Assembly: GCA_016648135.1 (NCBI GenBank)
Contig: JADDOH010023014.1
Coordinates: forward strand, 166,709-230,708
Source of the DNA: Agrypnia vestita
Taxonomy: Eukaryota; Arthropoda; Insecta; Trichoptera; Phryganeidae
Length of the DNA stretch: 64,000 nt
Direction of reading: 5' to 3'
A model generated the notes under the pieces. That model ran no database searches, was not told the origin of the DNA, and saw only the letters and a program-made list of their open reading frames with translations. Below, piece by piece: positions 52,271-62,622 of the stretch. Numbering within the stretch: the first letter of the stretch is position 1; each line of letters opens with the position of its first letter. Position numbers and translations under genes: made by a program.

Positions 52271-52699
52271 AACTGACTACAAAACACATTTAATTGGTCT
52301 TATTTCCATAAACCCCTTACGTGTGGTGCTCTCGTGTATTTTCGATTTGAATATAGGAAAACGATGTTGTGTAGGGTGTTTTTTTTAGTGGTATAGACCT
52401 TAAAAAGAAATAAAACACATACAAATCGTGGTAATCGTGACAATGGCAGGGGCGTGCAGTGAGAACGAGAAGCAAGACTTTTATGTAAAGATATATTTGG
52501 AAAAAAAATGGAAAATAATTGACGATACGGTAAAAGACGGAAGGACAGCTAGGAATCCACCTCACAGGAGGCGCTATTATATAAGAATATAAGAAGAAGA
52601 CTTTAATCCATATCGAATTGAATAGGGTATTCTCGTAAACACTGGAAAAGTTGAGTAAATACTAGAAATGTAAAATCCGAGGCATCGCGAAACCATCGT

Positions 52700-53039
52700 G
52701 TTTTGTATATTAAAAATGAAGCAAGTGCCGCGCGATCAGTCTTTGATTGACATTTAACCAGTGCGATATTAGCAGCGTTTAAAACCGTAGCAAGCGCAGT
52801 GTGACCAACGCGTGATCAAATCAGGCGAGAACCTATCGACAAGTTTTTCTAGTGCAAAATTGAATGGAATTTTCTCGAAAGCGATTGAAGCGATAGAAAC
52901 AGCGTAATAAGTGTGAATTAATAAACAGTGTAATAGTGTGCAAAACATTTAGTGACAGTAAATTTCAAAACAGTGCTCCGACTAAATTCGTGTTTTAGTA
53001 TTTCATTTCACAGACGCGTCCCGTGACAGATTGATAGAA
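52700..53039 (+). other. Non-repeat stretch resembling a 5' UTR
   Basis: A run rich in AAACAGTG, GTGAATTAATAAACAGTG and CAGTAAATTTCAAAACAGTG without ATG-initiated frames of note. Such sequence is common in insect 5' leaders. It is followed at once by LINE sequence. Weak evidence. Confidence 0.2.
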
Positions 53040-53420
53040 GAGAGGATGGTTAAGATAATTGTAATGGATCTACGGAACATGGCAGAGCATGGCAGAGAGG
53101 GTAAATGGATATAAGGGTGAGCTGAGTGAAAGGGCTTTTTTGCATTATATCGAGACGAGCGCTATTGTTCATTGTTATCACCGTATCTCTGTAAAACGTA
53201 TTGTTACCGCCAATAAATTACGAGTCTAAAACAAGATCCTTTATTGGAAGAAACCCAGCACAAAGAAGAACAAGACAAGAATATCACAATAATATATAAA
53301 GCGAGTGTCGAAGACATCAAAAAGAGAGGACGTCCGCGAAATAATTAGCACGATCAGATAAACCAAATATTGTAGAATGACCCTGTTAAAAGCTTTAAAC
53401 GCGTGCCGAGAAGATGAATG
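53040..53420 (+). pseudogene. Non-LTR RT tail split by a solo LTR
   Basis: The upstream piece (53040-53059) encodes EERMVK and is interrupted by an LTR. Downstream, from the second ATAAT, the sequence encodes YKASVEDIKKRGRPR, then DQINQI, DPVKSF and a GGTTAG-type end (53466). It is the plus-strand relative of 47055-47370. In-frame stops follow RGRPR, so it was decaying independently of the LTR. Confidence 0.8.
53060..53288 (+). mobile_element. Solo LTR, copy 2
   Basis: 229 bp, starts TGTAATGGATC, ends TATCACA, flanked by ATAAT at 53055-53059 and 53289-53293. Contains AATAAA at about 53213 (suggesting plus orientation) and matches 13692-13928. TG...CA ends and a 5-bp duplication fit an LTR retrotransposon; no internal region remains. 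Confidence 0.8.
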
Positions 53421-53850
53421 AAAAGTCGTGTACCAGTACAGAAGAGTGCGGCGTTCTATCTGCGCGATGGTTAGTTGGTTCATTGGCTAGCGGCAGTGAC
53501 AGGAGGATGGCTCTCAGGTGATAAAAAGCCACTTCACGCACGTGAAGTGCACGGGCGCGTTTCGAAGAAAACCTTTTTCATTTTTTCAATTTTTTACAGT
53601 TTGATTACTGCGCTTGGCTCGCCCACAGAATACCGCCGACACTTTCAACAACGAATTAAATTTAAAAAAAATGCCGAATCGGAATTGAAAATAACCATTG
53701 ATAATAGTAATCGGGAAAAAATAAATAATGCGGAGAGCACTGAACGAATGGAAAGGCGCAGCAGTAGGTTGCCAAAACATTCCCACCTTCGATTTGAAGA
53801 CAACAACACACAATGACAAAATGGCGAACTTATTATTTTAATTTATATTT
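53421..53850. other. No gene recognised
   Basis: A 113-codon frame (53475-53816) is open but has no motif I recognise. A small hairpin CACGCACGTGAAGTGCACGGGC lies near 53535. Confidence 0.35.
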
Positions 53851-53861
53851 TATGGAGTATT

Positions 53862-53985
53862 AGGGAGCGTCCATAAACCACGTGACCTGATCAAGGGGGG
53901 GGGGGGGGTGTTAAGGTGTTAAGGTCGGGGTTCGAGAGAGTTTAAAATAAAACCAAGTGGTTTATGGATAATATGTGATGGTAAG
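53862..53985 (+). mobile_element. MITE with GAGCGTCCATAAAC ends, short copy
   Basis: AGGGAGCGTCCATAAACCAC at the left and CCAAGTGGTTTATGGATAAT at the right, with a G14 run at about 53897. Same family as 54916-55248. Confidence 0.65.
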
Positions 53986-54269
53986 AAAGTGGTCGTTCAA
54001 TCTATTATAAGCGCTCATCGCGCGCTTTAAAAATGTTACTATGAAATAATCAATCGTAAAATGAATATAGCATAAATAAAGCAGGAAAACATTATACGAA
54101 AATATATGAGAATAACAACAAATGAAAATAGGAGTAAGTATACAGGAACACAGAAATCGTTATGTTCTCTTCCTTTAAACTAAGGAGGAGACGTTGTAGG
54201 AAAATAGGGATCCAGATAAAGTCAGTCTTCCACTTGAAAATTATTTTTTGACTTGTGACAATGAGTTTA

Positions 54270-54690
54270 TCATCATCACTCTTGGCACTACAACCCTTGG
54301 CGGGTCTTGGCCTCCTCAATAATCTTCCTCCACTCATCTCGGTCTAGTGCCAGCTCTCTCCAGTTCCGAAGCTCTAAGGCAGAGATGTCTTTGAGAACGT
54401 TGTCACTCCATCTTAATTTTGGCCTTCCTAAGCTCCTTCGCCCTATTGGCCTTGAGTTCAGCAGGGACTTTGGTGCTTGATGCTCGGACATTCTCTCCAA
54501 ATGACCCAGCCACCGAAGTCTTCCCAGTTTTATAAATTTTGTGACGTTTGGCTCCTTAAATAGAGTATAGATCTCATTGTTGTAACGTCTGCGCCAAAGT
54601 CCATTTTATATATGTAATCGGTCCGAAGATACGCCTCAAAATTTTCCTGAGTTTATATCGCGACAATATTATTAGAGACAATAATAGATA
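54270..54690 (-). pseudogene. Non-LTR RT tail, longer copy of the 23.2-kb family
   Basis: Minus strand: ILRRIFGPITYI, a frame change, then RYNNEIYTLF and EPNVTKFIKLGRLRWLGHLE-RM, HQAPKSLLNSRPIGRRSLGR, PKLRWSDNVLKDISAL and RDEWRKIIEEAKTRQGL. It extends about 60 residues further upstream than 23205-23475. Confidence 0.85.
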
Positions 54691-54915
54691 CTTTTGTGCT
54701 GGTTAAATGCTAAGTGGGCGTGTCAAGATGGCCCGTCCCTATTTATTCCCATTCACTCTCTCTTATTATTTCGAAACAAGTGGTTGTATATTGTTGTTCT
54801 CTTCTGGAATGGACGTGTGAATTGATGCCGGTATTTTAGTGGAAGTATCGGACCCTCACATGCAGAAGAGCAAACACCGCAATGATCACTGAAAAGGACA
54901 AGGCCTCCATCCTTG

Positions 54916-55248
54916 AGGAGCGTCCATAAACCCCGTGGCCTGATCATGGGGAGGTTAGGTAGAATGCTACACTGGGCTACGTGAGAGGAGAGGGGGGGGG
55001 GGTTAGAGTGGAGCTACGTAATTATTTCATTTATTTTATTTGGCACAATTAAACGGTACAGAATCCGCGCAGATCGGTTTGCACATAATTAATAGTTTTG
55101 GTAAGATAAAACAGCACAAAATGTCTTCAGGAATTAATAGGACAAAACTAAGGAGGGAAGTGGGGGGTCAATGCAAAAGCCACGTTGGTGCGACATGGGG
55201 GAGGGAGAGGTGCAAAAGAGTCCAAAATGGTTTATGGACGCTCCCCGA
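54916..55248. mobile_element. MITE with GGAGCGTCCATAAAC ends
   Basis: Left GAGGAGCGTCCATAAACCCC, right ATGGTTTATGGACGCTCC. A non-homologous AT-rich insert lies at about 55015-55130, and a G12 run at about 54990. The right end is 40 bases from a hAT element. Confidence 0.7.
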
Positions 55249-55288
55249 TTCCCTGAAGATGGACAGATCAATTTCGGGGCCTCGCAAC

Positions 55289-56114
55289 TAGGGAATGCAA
55301 TCCCGATCCCGCGAGATCTTGAGGCATTTTACGAGATCAATCCCGAACCGAAAAATCGGACGAGATTGTCGGAATTGACCAGCATTTTTTATGTTTTGTA
55401 TGTTTAATTGTGTATGTCTATAGAGCTTTTAGTAAGTACTTAAAACTTATGTTCATGTCACATTCAAATAATGAAAATAGGTTTGAATAATATTTGCTGT
55501 ATTTTATCAACCTAACATAGTAACAAAAACTATTACTAACTCTGCTACATTGACCGATAGATGCCGGGAAAAACGCATACAAAAACTTTAATGCAACGAT
55601 TAATAATGAAAACTAACTAACTAACTAACTAACCATCACGTTTCCCGTTCGCCGTTTCCCCGCAGGGGTAGGCAGAGAGGATTGAACGCCACACTCTTCT
55701 ATCCTGGCACACCACTTTTGCTTCGGCCACATTCATACATCTTCTCATACACGTTCTACGGTTGTTGCGGCTTTTAACAGGGCCATCCTCAAATACTTGT
55801 AGTACCTGATCGTGCCGGGTCTTTCGCGGAAGCCCTCTATTCCTGTTGCCTTCAACACTCGCCTCATATATTTTCTTAACCATCCTTTCCTCGTTCGTAC
55901 GTTCCACATGACCAAACCATCTCGGCACTCCAATTTTATTAAAATTGCCGATACATAAAATCGCGAGGCATTGTCGTTAATTGCTATTCAGCTCTATAAA
56001 CAAAAAAAAAACAAAAGTATTCGGGATCCCGATCCGTAGGTATTCCGCGGGATTGGAAATTCTAATCTCGAGGGATCCCGAGAGGGCAATCCCGACTCGG
56101 GATTACATTCCCTA
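55289..56114. mobile_element. hAT element with perfect 8-bp duplication and LINE insert
   Basis: CTCGCAAC is duplicated at 55281-55288 and 56115-56122. Ends TAGGGAATGCAATCCCGATC and the complement of TAGGGAATGTAATCCCGAGT. Subterminal GGGATCCCG and TCCCGA-- repeats are frequent. The interior holds a minus-strand LINE tail. No transposase. Confidence 0.9.
55613..55930 (-). pseudogene. Non-LTR RT tail inside the hAT element
   Basis: Minus strand: PRWFGHVERTNEERMVKKIY, EASVEGNRNRGLPRKTRHDQ, EDGPVKSRNNRRTCMRRCMN and VAEAKVVCQDRRVWRSILSA, with a 3' end GGTTAGTTAGTTAGTTAG (55617-55634). Very similar to 47055-47370, pointing to recent activity of this LINE family. Confidence 0.85.
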
Positions 56115-56119
56115 CTCGC

Positions 56120-56500
56120 AACATGTCGCGCTAAACAATGCCCAGTCCAAGGACTGCAGTAGACGATATTTTCAGACACTCAATCGCTGCTAGTGATTGA
56201 GTGTCAGCGTCATCGGTGATTGAGTCGCAGTCCGTGATTTTGAGCTCATCCGAGGATGGGAGCCAGCTCCAGCCGCCACCTCCCCGCGGCCAGAGTGCAC
56301 CGGCCAACGCGGCAGTTCCGTACATCATTGTGATACTTACACTTCCACTAAAAATATTCCCAGATTCACATAATACGAAAAAATAATACAAAACATCCGA
56401 TCGACGTTCGTCCACCGCGCTCTCCGAACAGATCCTACACACAAAACCGAGGACAGTCCACAAAACGACAAAACTTAAAAAAGTACGAGACAACAAATCA
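56120..56500. other. Moderately GC-rich unique sequence
   Basis: Contains a hairpin CACTCAATCGCTGC/TAGTGATTGAGTG at about 56178-56203. Two overlapping frames (56131-56496 minus, 56201-56386 plus) are unrecognised. Confidence 0.3.
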
Positions 56501-56559
56501 AAAAGCTATTTCAAAATTTTCACCAAAAAAATTACGTTAAAAAAATGAATTATACCTTA

Positions 56560-56960
56560 CTGCGCGTGCGCGTGTTTTATTAAAATCCGTTCTGCGGAGC
56601 GTCCCAGCCGCGTTACACAATGCCCCGCTCATTCGGTTTCCTCCGGCGGTGTAGCTAACTGTAAATCGGCCTCCGCCGCCGTCGGGGGTCTCGCTCGCTC
56701 GCGCGGGCGCGCCGCGGCGGCGCGCGAGCGAGAGGGCGCGTACCGTTTTTTCTCGACTTTATTGTGATTTCGTTCCCCCGGCCGCGGAGAGAGGCGGCGA
56801 AATCTCGTATCTAGGATGCTGAGAATCTCCGTGTGAAATGGTTTAACGGTCCGCCGGCGAGTTCCGAATTTTCTACGGGGCCAGCGTCCACAATGGACCG
56901 CGCCGTGCGCACCGCGGTGGAGTTTAAGAAACATCCCATTCGGCATCCGAGACACGGGAA
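56560..56960. promoter_or_regulatory. CpG-dense island with a GC palindrome
   Basis: The most CpG-rich stretch of the window: CTCGCTCGCTCGCGCGGGCG, CGCCGCGGCGGCGCGCGAGC, CCCCGGCCGCGGAGAGAGGC. CTCGCTCGCGCG pairs with CGCGCGAGCGAG across a GC core (about 56690-56730). A minus-strand 108-codon frame spans it but shows no domain. Promoter, 5' exon and enhancer are all possible. Confidence 0.35.
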
Positions 56961-56984
56961 TAACGTAGATTTCTTCTTTATGTA

Positions 56985-57570
56985 CAAGTGAATATAAGCT
57001 TTGCCTTACAATATTTAAGGCTATTCACAACATGGCCCCTCAATACATAACCGACTTCTGCATTCCATTCTCCACAAATAATAGACAACTAACACTTCGC
57101 TCAGCATCAACATCTAATACAAATAGGTTAGCTGAAGTAAATCGCGTCCACAAAACTAATTTCGGTGATCGTTCTTTCGCGGTTGCTGGACCAAAGTTAT
57201 GGAACAAACTACCTAACAAACTGAGACAAACAGACAGCTTACCACAGTTCAAAAAACAACTTAAGACGCATTTATTTAGACAATCCTATAAAAACCTATA
57301 GAATCTTAACACAACAACGCTAGTTAATGTTTTCCACTCCTATTGTGCACTCCGCGAAAACACCTAATTCTTTCAGGCACTCCCAACTATTATAATTATA
57401 GTAATCAATTTTAATTCCATTTCTTGCATGCCACCTAGTGAATAAGTAATTGTAAATATATTTTTTTCTTTTCTAGCAGTAAGTTGTTTTGTAAGATAAT
57501 AATTTTTCTGTGTAAAGCGCCCTTGGGGTGAGTATTCGCGAAAACGGCGCTATGTAAGTTATCCAAATAT
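56985..57570 (+). pseudogene. LINE (CR1/L2-like) RT C-terminus with 3' UTR
   Basis: APQYITDFCIPFSTNNRQLT, LRSASTSNTNRLAEV, NFGDRSFAVAGPKLWNKLPN, FKKQLKTHLFRQSYKNL, then a stop (57299-57301) and 260 bp of 3' UTR ending near GGCGCTATGTAAGTTATCCA-AATATTATATATA. AP-Y--D, RR-LRSA, G-RSF--AGP-LWN-LP and FK-QLKTHLF are all intact. Same family as 6536-6945; the protein tail resembles 37230-37469. Confidence 0.9.
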
Positions 57571-57574
57571 TATA

Positions 57575-58290
57575 TATAGATTCCTGCCTATGAGTCTAAA
57601 ATATTCAAGCAACCATGACCTTATGTCAATAGTTACGAATATATCGTCGCTGTATGTATAATCAGATGAATGAATCAATTTGTCAATTTTTCATATAAAT
57701 AATAGAGATATACTAAAAAAAACATTGCAGTTCATCTGACAAGTCTGCCTAGTAATTATTTAAAATATTTGTTATAAATCTAGTCTGTGCAATTATTTTT
57801 TAAAACAGTTTCATTCGTTTATCTCAGAATGTACTAAAACGGCACATAGGCTTAATTATATATACAGCGACGATATGTAATATCGAAGCTGGCATTTTTT
57901 TTCAATATTTCTGACTTATTTTTTGCAAAAAGTTGAACTATCTTTTCAGCAACTTATATCGATTATGAAAAATTAATTTGCTTCAATACTACTTAAATAA
58001 AATGATGAAAACCCTGTAAAAAAAACTTTTTTCGAGTTTTACAGGGTTTTTATCGTTTATTTAAAGTTGTATAGAAGCGAAAGAATTTTTCATAATCGAG
58101 TTACTGTAATGATAGTTCAACTTTTTGCAAAAAAATGTCAGAAATATTGAAAAAAATGCAAACTTTGGTATTACATATCTCCATAACTATTTATATTAAT
58201 TAGGTCATGGTTGCTTGTACACTTTAAACTCATAACATAGGCAGGAATCTACCAGCCAAATTTCTGCTGCTAGCTCTGGAACACCCTGTA
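57575..58290. mobile_element. Foldback family B copy with nested insert, left tip lost
   Basis: Starts inside the left arm (GATTCCTGCCTATGAGTC), core at 57890-58150, right end GCTAGCTCTGGAACACCCTG-TA. An insert at about 57640-57885 with TCGTCGCTGTAT inverted ends splits the left arm; its right end matches 19095-19170. Confidence 0.75.
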
Positions 58291-58299
58291 TATGCATAC

Positions 58300-58970
58300 A
58301 TGAACTAAAGTAAATTATTTTTTTATTTCAACGGTTTTAACTTCTTGGTTTGGAACGAAACTTAAGTATTGTAAAAACGACATCTGTTGTAAAAAATACG
58401 TTTTGCTTACCAGTGGATTTAATCATGCAAGAATAAGTGTAAGTGTATCTTAAATATACGCGAGCGGGACATTCCTTCGCTGTGATCCAACCCCCTTTAT
58501 TAAAGAACGACTTTAGTTCATCTCTGTACATATTTTATATTCTGTGAGTGATTCCCAAAAAGTGAGTACATATTACACGCTATAAAGAGATCACTGCAGA
58601 TGTTATCATGTTCACAAAATCCATTGTGTCCAATAATTGGAGGTCTTCTGATCATGATCGAAGAAAGTGCATAGAAATTTTACGGAAATCAGACCAAAAA
58701 ATTTCTATAAAAATCTACCCATTAATCCAATCCAACATAATTACAGTTATAATCCAAATTATGCTGTCTAAATTCTAATTGCATGGTAAAAATATGAAGC
58801 TTGTGTAAACTGGAAGTCAGCTGATTTTATCAAATTGACGAATGGGAGGTAAGAGGAAAGTGTTGTTGACATGGTACCAAAATAATAGATACACACAAAA
58901 AAATAAATAATACAAATTATAAAATTAAAAATACATTAAATACAAGAATCGATTTTCGATCTACGAGATT
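58300..58970. other. No feature recognised
   Basis: AT-rich with no repeat partner or convincing frame. Confidence 0.4.
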
Positions 58971-58972
58971 TA

Positions 58973-59726
58973 AGCCATGTATTCAGTAGGGGACAAATTG
59001 TCCCTCAACAGCACGCGCGGCATAGAGTCTACGTGACGTTGCAACGCGTGCACTGTTCCGCGACATCGCGCACAACATAGCGCGGCATTTCTACGTGCCG
59101 TGGCTACGTTGCCATGCGCACGGTACCCGAGCGAGCTCACTGCAACATTACGCGGAGCGTCAGTACCACGTGGTATGTTTACAAGTGAATACGCATGCGC
59201 TGTATCTGTCAAGATGACAGTGTGGGGAAACGAAATTGTTCTTGAACTCATCGAGCTGTATCGATCGAAGATCGCATAGAATATCCGTCCTTCTTTCTCT
59301 TTGCAGTAAATAATTTCGCATTCTCCTCTTTTTTCTCCTCTTACGTTTCGATAAACTCATTACGCAGATACGCAGATGTCATCATAACCTCGTAGGGCGA
59401 CATTTCCGCGACGTGTGGAAAACAATAATTATTTGCAAAAAGGACCTTGTTTTTAATAATATTCAATTTACTACAGTAAAACCTCGTTAATTTGAAATTG
59501 CGACCCAAAAAATCATTTAGAATTGCGCGGAACCCCGTTGTCGCCAAATGAGATACCGCAGCTGTCAACATAACCTCATCGGGTGACATTTCCGCGACAA
59601 GATATGCGAGTCCCGGTGTGTACACGTCAAACGACCGCGTCATTGTTCCCGAAACATGAGCGTAGATGTTGACGCGACATGCCGAGCGGAATGTTTCGCG
59701 ATTTGTCCCCTAGTGAATACATGGCT
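58973..59726 (+). mobile_element. Harbinger-like non-autonomous element, copy 2
   Basis: 754 bp with ends AGCCATGTATTCAGTAGGGG and the complement of AGCCATGTATTCACTAGGGG, about 95 percent identical to 42435-43185. TTA precedes it; CAA follows, so the duplication is mutated on the right. It contains MTVWGNEIVLELIELYRS, then a stop (about 59215-59280), with the tryptophan that copy 1 has lost. Confidence 0.85.
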
Positions 59727-59739
59727 CAAGTGTACGCGC

Positions 59740-59960
59740 GAGTGTAATGGCCGCCTCGGAGGGAATAACGGATGGACGCCGTCACCCGCAGCCCGGCTCC
59801 CACATAAATCATACGTTTCAGCGGCCATCGGGTGACGTCCGCTCGCGGCGGATGGAAATGGCGACATCTTCGCCAGCGTCGTCAATCCGCGGCGTATGTC
59901 GAGATTTATGATGTTTCCTCCACGATAAATTTGAATGGTCGGAGCCTATTTTTGTGCGGG
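59740..59960. promoter_or_regulatory. GC-rich unique block with ATAAA/TTTATG sites
   Basis: AATGGCCGCCTCGGAGGGAA, CACATAAATCATACGTTTCA, CGAGATTTATGATGTTTCC and CACGATAAATTTGAATGG. Alternating GC-rich and (C)ATAAA/TTTATG motifs look like an insect developmental enhancer (posterior Hox or Caudal-type sites), but this is pattern reading only. Confidence 0.25.
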
Positions 59961-60299
59961 GGTAATCAATATATCTCTATATATATTTCTCATAGTAGTA
60001 TATCTATATCATCTATATCTACTAGATATTATATAGATATATAAAAAGAAACCCGTGTTTCCCTATCCGCCCAAGTGGTGTTCGCGCTGAAACCAGATAC
60101 TACCACGAACTACCACACACCCCCTGGTGGTTATGGTGGTTGGATAGCCCTTGGATTATTTCTTCGATGGTTTTTAAAGGAAAATGAAAAATTTTTTCCG
60201 TCATTGAAAATGTGCGAGTTTGGTGGGGGTAACTGAGCGTGGGTGGGAGTGGGTGACGAAAATGTGCTTTCTAGCGCATTTTTTTGTTATGGGAAGGCC

Positions 60300-60600
60300 G
60301 CAAATACTTCAGATTGTTTCAAAATAGGCCCGCCGACTGCGCTTATGAGTCTAGAAGGTTCCGAAAAAACCTGCTCTAGAAAGTTCTGGAAGGAGAAGGT
60401 TCTAGAAAATTCCCGAAAGTTCTATAATTTTCTAAGCTGAGTGGCGGAATGTGTCGGTGTGTCTAGAAGGTTCCTGTACATTCGATAAATTCCTTGAAAG
60501 TTCTGGAAGGAGAGTGTTTTAGAAGGTTCGCGAAAGGTCTATGACGATCCAAACAGTGTACTTAAAATCCACGCGTGCGAAGCCGCGCAGGCACAGCTAG
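60300..60600 (+). mobile_element. Helitron-like 3' end carrying heat-shock-element arrays
   Basis: Ends CCACGCGTGCGAAGCCGCGC-AGGCACAGCTAG then T, the same 3' terminus as the family at 33413-33812, with the GCGTG/CGCGC hairpin 8 bases before CTAG. Upstream, 60349-60535 contains long runs of alternating GAA and TTC at 5-base spacing. The 5' boundary is not visible; 60300 is arbitrary. Confidence 0.65.
60378..60423. promoter_or_regulatory. Nine-pentamer heat-shock-element array
   Basis: The pentamers read aGAAa gTTCt gGAAg (one extra g) aGAAg gTTCt aGAAa aTTCc cGAAa gTTCt. HSF trimers bind three or more contiguous inverted nGAAn units, so nine units is far beyond the minimum. Two smaller arrays flank it: 60352-60364, and 60465-60535 with tGAAa gTTCt gGAAg and aGAAg gTTCg cGAAa. 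Confidence 0.65.
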
Positions 60601-60703
60601 TCTTGTCTAAGAAGCGAGAAGCGCACAGAATTACGACGATTCTAACACGCACGGTTTAATCTACAGACGCCTTGAAATCTTTCCGTTGAAAAACGTCTAT
60701 TAA

Positions 60704-60741
60704 GGGGGGGGGGGGTAAGGTTAGGTTAGGTTAGGGTAAGG
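60704..60741 (+). repeat. G12 run and interstitial TTAGG repeats
   Basis: G12 followed by TAAGGTTAGGTTAGGTTAGG-GTAAGG: three to four TTAGG units, the insect telomere repeat. Confidence 0.75.
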
Positions 60742-60759
60742 TTGGTTCGCAGCGGCTGT

Positions 60760-61505
60760 CACATACAGAGAACTCCGCGTTCATAGACAATTTTTATAAA
60801 GCACCCGACCCAAAGACTACCGAGGGTTTTTTGCCCGAACCTCGTTTTTAATTTTTTAAATATCGAGCTATAGCATGTAGATATATATATTTAGGGATGG
60901 CTGTTTGATTTAAATTGTTCCAAGTTTCCCTACTACACAATGCTGTTATTAAATATTTTCTTTATGGCGTACAAGACAACCTGTCAATATTTTTGTATTT
61001 ATAATAAATGTGTAAATGTAAGCTACCTTACGTGGGGTGCATTGAACCAGACCAAAATGTATTTTTGCAAGTGGTATGATGAGTGTTTTTGTTTTATTAA
61101 TTCTCAAAAACTTTTCCGTCATCACCCACAAGCGTATCAAAAAAAAACATGATGTGTAACATTTGACATCTCACAATTAAACATATCGATTCAGCAGCGA
61201 TAGAAATTAACATCAATATTTAAAAAGCTAATACCTATATATTTATTAATTAGTAAATTCAAGGTAATAAAATGTATGTGCATTTTTTTATTATTGAATT
61301 TTGCCGCACTAGGTAGGTATCTTGTATGTGTTTGGTCAATTATATGTTTTTATTTATTTTCATAGATGGCGGTAGCGAGCCGCCATACATATTGAATGAA
61401 AACTTTGAATAAATATTTTAAAATAATCACATAAAGTTTGAGAATGTAAATCAATAAGGGTAGTTATTGTTTACATTAATGTAAAAAAAATTAAGCATTT
61501 CCACT
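60760..61505. other. AT-rich, no gene recognised
   Basis: Small frames on both strands at 60940-61152 match nothing I know. Confidence 0.45.
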
Positions 61506-62088
61506 GCTCCTACGTATAATATCGTAACCCACAAAATTCAATTTTACAGGAGAAGGATTTGAACATATTTTCGTCCGGTATAAATCTAAATATTGCTCAA
61601 TTTTTTTAAAATTTCGTTTCAATATTTTACTTTATACTATAGTTTCATAAGTTATCACAAAAAAGTCGAAATTATTAAAGGTTTTTGTAGAAATGCACAC
61701 ACGATATTATACTTCGCAAAAGACGCGACGTAAAATATCGTATAAATGACTTACAACATTTTACTTCGGAAAAGACGCGACGTAAAACAACGTAAGTGTT
61801 ACATACGATAATTTTCTTATGTTATTTTCTCACGCATATTATCGTAAGTGTTACATACGATAATAATCTTATGTTATTTTCCAACGCAAATAAGTGTTAC
61901 ATACGATAGTATACTTCGTAAAAAATATGAGATTGTTTGAGATACGACAAAATGCGTCCGAAAAAAACGTTATTTATTGAAAAATATTTTTTTTTCTTTT
62001 TTGGAAATAAAGATAGAATTAAATAGATATGAAATACACAAAAACTAAAAATCGTCGATTTGTGGGTTACGATATTATACGTAGGAGC
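61506..62088. mobile_element. TIR element with perfect 30-bp ends
   Basis: GCTCCTACGTATAATATCGT-AACCCACAAA at the left and its exact complement at the right. The interior holds repeated motifs: AAGACGCGACGTAAAA (two), AAGTGTTACATACGATA (three) and CTTATGTTATTTTC (two). Identical ends suggest recent insertion. No transposase and no clear target duplication. Confidence 0.8.
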
Positions 62089-62099
62089 CGTCGATTTAT

Positions 62100-62535
62100 T
62101 CCATAGTTTCGAAGACACGAATATAAGCCAAAATACATCAAAGTTACAACATCCACACGCTTGAACCAGCCTCGCAACATATGTACAAAATCAGAAGGAT
62201 TGGCTGTTGGAAGTTTGCGTCTTCGCTGCGACGGCGCTTGCTGAGCATTGATTTATTTATAAACGATGATTTTTTCCATCGCCAGACGCGCGAAATTTCA
62301 AATCACTGCCATAGATTGCAGGAAAGCGAGAGGAAAGATGTTATACGTCAGAAATTGTTTTCGAAATACCCCAATCTAGATACATACAATACAAAATGCC
62401 CCCGATCCAGACGCCAATCACAGATGCCCCCCTTACAAGAGCGCAATCCGGCCGCCGAAAACTTTGCCAATTGCAGAATTCGAATGTTTTAGTTTTATTT
62501 CCCGCGGCGGGTCCCGGCGACAGTGGGTCGAAACC
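62100..62535. other. Unique sequence, unassigned
   Basis: Moderate GC, no repeat partner. A 103-codon plus frame (62181-62492) contains a basic run but no motif I can name. Confidence 0.3.
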
Positions 62536-62538
62536 GGT

Positions 62539-62622
62539 CATGGTTGCTTGAACATTTTAGACTCATAACATAGTCAGGAATATACCGGCCAAGTTTTTGC
62601 TGCTAGCTCTGGTACAGCCTGT
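62539..62622. mobile_element. Foldback family B terminal fragment
   Basis: TCATGGTTGCTTGAACATTT through GCTAGCTCTGGTACAGCCTG-TA. Only the last 84 bases of the right arm. Confidence 0.75.

Noticed and set aside
56629..56955. 108-codon minus-strand frame as a real exon
   Set aside because: Arginine/proline-rich composition mirrors the GC-rich DNA; no domain or splice evidence.
59960..60050. AT-rich palindromic stretch as an origin or matrix site
   Set aside because: It is an irregular TATATC microsatellite and its pairing is expected from composition.
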